This document shows, one piece after another, positions 59,225 through 64,000 of a stretch of 64,000 nt of DNA. Source of the stretch: Ceratotherium simum simum (Eukaryota > Chordata > Mammalia > Perissodactyla > Rhinocerotidae); NCBI RefSeq assembly GCF_000283155.1, contig NW_004454177.1:21496850-21560849 (forward strand), given 5' to 3'. The position numbers and the translations under genes are program-made. The notes below the pieces were generated by a model that saw only the letters and a program-made list of their open reading frames with translations, was not told the origin of the DNA and ran no database searches. Positions within the stretch are counted from its first letter, which is position 1. Each line of letters begins with the position of its first letter.

Positions 59225-59835
59225 TATGTGTGATTTGGTTTTTCCTTTCTTCAATGTTTAGTGTTCTTCTTGTCTCAAGGCCTCTTCTGAGAAATGAATC
59301 TGTTATGATTTATTGCCATCTCTCTAAACTCACTGCTTGTGTACGTTAGTCCCTCTGCTTGACATCCCTCCCTCCCCTTTGTCTCTGCCTGTCTTTTTTT
59401 TTGTGTGTGTGAGGAAGATCAGCCCTGAGCTAACATCCAATGCCAGTCCTCCTCTATGTTGCTGAGGAAGACTGGCTCTGGGCTAACATCCGTGCCCATC
59501 TTCCTCTACTTTACATGGGATGCCGCCACAGCATGGCTTGACAAGCGGTGCATTGGTGCGCAACCAGGATCTGAACCTGCTAACCCCTGGCCACCACAGC
59601 GGAGCGCGCACACTTAACCGCTGCACCACCGGGCCGGCCCCTTAACTGCCTTTTCAGGCTGAATTAAATGCTCCTTCGAAGGTCACCAGAATACTCTGTA
59701 CATACTTCCATCATGACACTTACCACCGTTGTGTTGAAATAATCTCTCTGTCTCTCTTTTCCCAAGCTCACTCATCTGGACTATCAAGCAGGAATGTAAT
59801 TTTAGTTTTTTCAGATCCGCATAGCTAAGCACATT
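59225..59835 (+). repeat. L2 LINE 3' fragment, sense, split by an ERE
   Basis: After the ERE, 'gctccttcgaaggtcaccagaatactctgtacatacttccatcatgacacttaccaccgttgtgttgaaataatc' and 'gactatcaagcaggaatgtaattttag' match the L2 3' UTR. The C/T-rich sequence before the ERE (59225-59394) is probably the same copy. Confidence 0.55.
59395..59641 (-). mobile_element. ERE SINE, GTTAGC-module type, antisense
   Basis: The minus strand starts at about 59641 with GGGGCCGGCCCGGTGGTGCAG and has the GATCC box region, CCATGCTGTGGCGGCATCCC, 'gaggaagatgggcacggatgttagcccagagccagtcttcctcagc' and a second 'gttagctcagggctgatcttcctca' module. A CA/A-rich tail ends at 59395. It carries an insertion in the GGTGGCCAGGGGTTAGCAGG region, like the older ERE at 2997-3244. 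The TSD is unclear. Confidence 0.94.
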
Positions 59836-59929
59836 GTTATGGCATGTTTGTTTCTTGAAACATTTTCATTTTTTGGCTTTCTTGTGAAACATGCTTTTTG
59901 TTCTCTCCTCCAATATTTCTGATCATTCT

Positions 59930-60520
59930 TTCTCTGTTTCCACTTTTAGTCTTTGGTCTTTGTTCCCTTCTCATGTATACTCTCTCTTGAGACAATCTCT
60001 TCTACCTGCCTTGCTTCAACTACTATCTACACGCCAAAGAGTCCAGCCCAGTGTTTTTGTCTTGGTTGCCCATTAACATAGCCATTTGGATAACTCACAG
60101 ATATCTTAACCCTAACATGTCCAAAACTTAAATATTGATCTTCTTCCTCACCCCATCCCAGATTCATTCTTCCTCCCATATCCACATCTCAGTAAAGGGT
60201 ACACCTCTCCACCAAATTGTTCAATCCCTCATGACACACTTCATGTCAACTCTGTGTCTAGCCATGTTGCGCTTGCCTCCATCATATTCCTCAAATCCTG
60301 CTTTCCTTCCCTATCTACCACAGGCACCATCTTTAGTCTCCTGAAGTACTAACATAGCCTTTTAATTAGTGATTCTGTGTCCACTCTTGCTTCTTTCCAA
60401 CTCATTCCACACAAAAGCCTAAGTAAAATTCTTAAACTATAAATAAGGTCGGGTGACTCCCATGTTTAATTCTCTCACTATTGTCCTGAGTAGAAACTAA
60501 AAGTTATTTAACATATTCAG
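59930..60520 (+). repeat. L2 LINE ORF2/3' fragment, sense
   Basis: 'cttcaactactatctacacgccaaagagtccagcccag', 'catttggataactcacagatatcttaaccctaacatgtccaaaactt', 'cccatatccacatctcagtaaagggtacacc' and 'aaataaggtcgggtgactcccatgtttaattctctcactattgtcc' follow L2 order. ORFs 59891-60076 and 60135-60344 are within it. Confidence 0.75.
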
Positions 60521-60724
60521 TTTGAATTTGAGTGTAACTGCTTAGGTCATTCTGCTCTCAGTTTTCATCTTGATAACTAGTATCACATTAAAAATGATAA
60601 ATAGCATACAATTCTAACTCTAAAGGCATCGTTTTTACATATTTGCCTGAAAGTCTTTATAGAACATGGAAGATAAGCATACCTCCAAATCAGTCAAAAA
60701 TAAGTTACAAAAAGCCTATTTAAA

Positions 60725-61320
60725 TTGTTCAGTTTTCCCCCACCAAAACTGTACTTCCTATAGATGGTGTCACATCTTTATCTCTCCACCCCACAAACAG
60801 TAACCTTTCTCACCTTCTTCAGATTATTTCTTCTGCTCTCCTTCGCACACATCCACTTCAAAATCTTATCTAGTAGCATACCTCTTCAACAATGAAAAAG
60901 TTTACAAATTGTAAGCCCAAACAAGCGACTCCCTGTGGGTCTTCCAGCACAGTTCTAGAAGCACCTTAGTTCTCCCAGCCATAGCTGCCCTGCACAGTCC
61001 TACTTGATAAGACCTCACTTGTTTCATCTTTTGCCACTAGACACTTTGACTCTTGCTCACCATGACTAACTCCTTTCCACGTCACTGCCTTTACACATAT
61101 TGTCCCCTTTGCCTGGAATGTTCTTCCTCCTACTCTTTGCATTACTCTTATATTAAATTCTATTCTGGTTTGTTCTTTTATAGTTTTATTACATAAGGTA
61201 CATGAGGGCAGAGACTCTGTTATGTTTGCAGCTCTATCTCTAGTACCTAACATAGTGTCTAGAATATGGTTGCCATTCAAAAAACTGTCTTGAATAAATA
61301 TATGACTGAATAAGATAATT
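60725..61320 (+). repeat. L2 LINE 3' fragment, sense
   Basis: 'cctttacacatattgtcccctttgcctggaatgttcttcctcctactctttgc', 'acataaggtacatgagggcagagactctgttatg' and 'ctctagtacctaacatagtgtctagaatatggttgccattc...gaataaatatatgactgaataa' are the classic L2 3' landmarks in sense. The minus-strand ORF 60966-61391 (141 codons, the longest in the window) reads the opposite strand of this L2 and is not a gene. Confidence 0.85.
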
Positions 61321-62321
61321 AATAAGGGAATAAAATGGATAAAACATACAATACAATATTTTGAATGACTATGACTCAGAGATGTCTGCATTTTAAGCTT
61401 TATTTTTAATTGTCTTCCTTAAGGAAAATGCAGATATCAATGGGAAAATGTAGATTTAGTTTGGATGTGTATGTCTTTGGTATTTCTTCTTTTTTTTAAT
61501 TTTTTTTTTTTGAGAAGAAAGGTTACTTACTTATTCCACTTACGTATATCCTTCATCATTAGCCCTGGTCTGAACCAATGGGGCATCATCTGTGAAAATT
61601 AGAATTTACATTCAATTCATGATATCCATTCTAGATTCTTATTTTGGAAAGTTGTACTAATCAGGTAAATATAGATATATAAATTTGTACATATATTTAG
61701 ATTTCAAAAGTGGAATATAGGATTCTTTCTGTTATACCCTAATTGTAGGTGTCATATGTGATTATGAGAAAAGTGTGTGGATTTGAACTGTGGTATTTTC
61801 TTCAGTAATATGATAATCCTCTGTGATTTGCAACTTAATGGTTTTTAACTGTTTATTTTTGGGGGAAGTTTTTTCACTGGTAATTTAAATGCCTGTAGAG
61901 GAGCCAAAAGAACTTCTGTAGCTCCCAAGAAAATCAGAAGATATTCATGCTCAGAGAGCTATATATTTATGTCACTCTTTGGAAGGCCTAATGAAAATGG
62001 GCCTTAGCAACACTGCTAAGCAACTGCAGTTTTATCTGTGATTGCAATCTTTTCTCAGTGTTCAAAAGGATTTTGATTTGATGAGTGCCTGTGCATAAGT
62101 GTAAAAATGGAACCATAGGAAAATGGTTGTAGAATGGCAAATGACTTTTATGGATTGGGACTTTTATCAGTCCATTGGTCAGGATTAAGACAAATCTACA
62201 TTGAAAATACATCTTGTGAGTTTCTGTCAAATTTCTAGCTGTGAATAGAAAAGAAGCCACCCAACAGGAGGTATAGCCTCTTTATAATGGCACGGCTCTC
62301 CATCAGCATATTTTGTGACAC

Positions 62322-62370
62322 TGTCCATCCACCCACCCATACATACATGCATTTATTTACTTATTTGTTC
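62322..62370. repeat. (CCAT/CATA/TTTA)n degenerate tetranucleotide tract
   Basis: Imperfect CCAC, CATA and TTTA tetramers adjoin an antisense L2 3' end. Confidence 0.6.
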
Positions 62371-62790
62371 CTTTGCAGATATTTTCTAAGAACCTACTCT
62401 ATTCTAGGAACTGTGCAAGTTACTAGGACATAATAACAAACAAGGAAGACGTAATTCTTGGTCCGGATTCCCTGTTGCTTATAGTCTACTGGAGAAAACA
62501 TAAGTCTTAAACAAATTGTTACACAAATATTAATTAATTCAAATTGTAGCAAGTAGTATAACGGATAATTAGAGAATCTTATTAGAGTGTATGATGAGAG
62601 GGGGTTCTAATCCACTCTGATGCAAATTCAAAGAATTTTTCCCTGGACAAGTAATATTTTAGGTGAGACCTGGTAGCCAAAGAGGAGTTAGGTAAAAGAG
62701 GGTAGGGTAGAAGTGGGGGTGGAGAGAAAGTATTCCAGAAAGAGGGGACAACACTTAAAACATCCCCTTGGGCCAGAAAGGAACGTGATG
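62370..62790 (-). repeat. L2-like LINE fragment, antisense
   Basis: 'gatattttctaagaacctactctattctaggaactgtgcaagttactaggacataat', 'aagtcttaaacaaattgttacac', 'aggtgagacctggtagccaaagaggagttagg' and 'gtattccagaaagaggggacaacacttaaaacatcccc' are reverse-complement L2 text. Confidence 0.7.
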
Positions 62791-63239
62791 TCATGATGGG
62801 TTCGTTGTCATTCCAAGCTTCTAGAAGATACCCATATTCCTTGACTCCAGGCCCCTTTCCTCTATTTTCAAAACCAGCAAAGTTGTATCTCTCTGTGCCT
62901 TTTTTCTGTAGTCACATCATCCTCTAACTCTCCTATTCTGCCTCTCCCTTCTACTTTTAGACACTTGTGATTATACTGGGCCCACAGGGATAAACCAAAG
63001 AAATCTCCCCTAATTTAAGGTTAGCTGAGTAGCAATCTCATTCCCATCTGCAACATTTTGCCATGTAAAGTAACATACCCACAGATTCCAGGGATTGGGA
63101 CGCGGTTATCTTTGGGGGGCCATTTTCCTGCCTACCACAATCATGAAAGATCTATAGGAAGGAGAATCAACTCGAGTTACCGATAGATGTGTTAAAAGAT
63201 AAAGATGAAAGTATAAAGAATGACTTTTAAATTTCTGGT

Positions 63240-63480
63240 TTAAACGTATGGAAATACGGTTCTTTTGTTTACTAAGATATCAAGAATTGAGGAAGAGTTG
63301 GTTTAGGAATGAAGTTGAGGTTGTGAGTTCTGGTTTGGGCTTGTTAAAGTGAGACAGCCAGCCAAGTGGAGATGTTGAACAGGCAATTGGATATGTGAGT
63401 CTGGAGCTCAGAGCAGATGTTTAGATTGGAGAAACAAATTTTGAGACTGATGGATAGATGATAATTGATGCAATAGGGAT
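63240..63480 (-). repeat. L2-like LINE fragment, antisense
   Basis: 'aagtggagatgttgaacaggcaattggatatgtgagtctggagctcagagcagatg' is the reverse complement of the L2 segment (..CTGAGCTCCAGACTCATATATCCAACTGCCT..TCCACTTGG). Confidence 0.7.
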
Positions 63481-64000
63481 CCCCTGCAGAGAGAATATAA
63501 GAGAAGAAAGCCTAGGACTGAGAGTGGCCATTATTCCTACCCTAATAAACTCTATGAACATTAAGAGTCATCTAGCTTTCTACTTCCTTGACTCCAGGTA
63601 GGATTTCAGGTAAAACATTTTAGAAAAATGGTTACTCATCTTGATTTTAACAGTTTCCAGGGAGTGAAACTTCTGCCACAATTCATACAAATCTGTCCTG
63701 CTCTACAATTATATGACTAACCTTTCATATAAGGTGGGCACCTTGGTCTTCCAAGCAAAATAACATAGCAAACTATGATGAACACCAGGGGATTGCCAAA
63801 TAGGAAATTATGACTGCTTTCAAGGTAGGGCTGTTATCCCCGCTTCTAAAATCTGGAAAGGACGTCTGCATAAATGAGATGGGTAGAACACATTTCCCAC
63901 TTCATTCTCTATCTTGTCTTATCTTCAAGTCTCAGCAGCAGCAACACCTAACTAGCTGTTTAGAGCAGTGGTTTCCCAGGCCAGCAGCATTAGTAATCAT

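Larger units (their letters stand above)
12428..64000 (-). other. CNTN5: CNTN5 intron upstream of the Ig5 second-half exon (partial, at least 51.6 kb)
   Basis: No exon matching the expected preceding segment of Ig5, with its WxKxG motif, was seen on the minus strand up to the right edge. The named repeats listed separately account for a large part of the sequence. In the following stretches I recognise no gene and no confident repeat: 12428-15150, 17790-19660, 21810-22935, 24800-26130, 27345-27765, 28350-28740, 31520-32220, 32445-34140, 37040-37690, 37890-39220, 41945-43200, 43540-44070, 45760-46945, 48180-49180, 53710-55760, 56755-58600 and 61320-62320. The many short ORFs across it are chance readings or lie in transposon remnants. 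Confidence 0.8.

Noticed and set aside
16382..59641. The tRNA-like heads of ERE and MIR elements as tRNA genes
   Set aside because: They have A/B-box-like motifs but no complete cloverleaf; they are SINE promoters, not tRNA genes.
60966..61391. Longest ORF in the window (141 codons, minus strand) as a gene
   Set aside because: It reads the antisense strand of a clear sense L2 3' end (60725-61320); no domain, no splice context.
63963..64000. Start of a MER5-like hAT element (CAGTGGTTTCCCA at the right edge)
   Set aside because: Only about 38 bp are visible before the window ends; too short to support.
1..64000. CRISPR arrays, operons, phage or bacterial features
   Set aside because: No spaced direct-repeat arrays, no dense ORFs, and clear mammalian repeats and spliced exons throughout.

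Overview
This window is intronic DNA from a placental mammal, almost certainly a perissodactyl (horse, rhinoceros or tapir). The evidence for the clade is at least eight tRNA-derived SINEs of the equine repetitive element (ERE) type, with a GGGCCGGCCC head, a GTTCGGATCC B-box and either an ACTGGGGCTTTGGGG module or GTTAGCTCAGG 3' modules. Several have intact target-site duplications (TSDs). The rest of the repeat fauna is ordinary for placental mammals: MIR, L2, old L1 and MaLR LTRs. The sequence is AT-rich, long ORFs are absent, and there are no operons, ribosome-binding sites, CRISPR arrays or other prokaryotic features.

The only protein-coding sequence I can support is two exons of one gene on the minus strand, at 12427..12300 and then 10045..9870. 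Both have consensus AG/GT boundaries, and their reading frames join across a 2,254-bp intron. Spliced, they encode the last strands of one Ig-like domain and the first half of the next. The sequence matches contactin-5 (CNTN5, NB-2), a GPI-anchored neuronal IgSF adhesion protein, at Ig5-Ig6. Everything else is intron: 9.9 kb downstream, 2.25 kb between the exons, and at least 51.6 kb upstream running off the right edge. This fits CNTN5, which is a megabase-scale gene with very large introns.

Layout: 1-9.9 kb, downstream intron with one ERE and scattered MIR/L2. 9.87-12.43 kb, the exon pair. 12.4-34 kb, upstream intron with an antisense L1 (15.8-17.8 kb) carrying an ERE, L2 and MIR pieces, a second ERE at 24.5 kb and a GC-richer block at 22.9-23.6 kb. 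34-37 kb, an old antisense L1 followed by two direct-repeat EREs. 39.2-41.9 kb, a long sense L2 split by an L1 3' fragment, then a MaLR solo LTR. 44-49 kb, an (ATAAT)n microsatellite, an ERE inside an antisense L2, and a probable hAT element. 49.7-53.7 kb, an unusually long L2 fossil split by a second MaLR LTR. 53.7-64 kb, two more EREs, a third MaLR LTR inserted in a MIR, and more L2.

I found no new biological system. The more useful observations are the structural relation between short and long ERE forms, nested insertions that give relative ages, a near full-length L2 fossil, a 46-bp cryptic-exon candidate, an unassigned 109-codon minus-strand ORF, and two GC-richer blocks I could not classify. 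Repeat boundaries were read by eye and are approximate unless a TSD fixes them.
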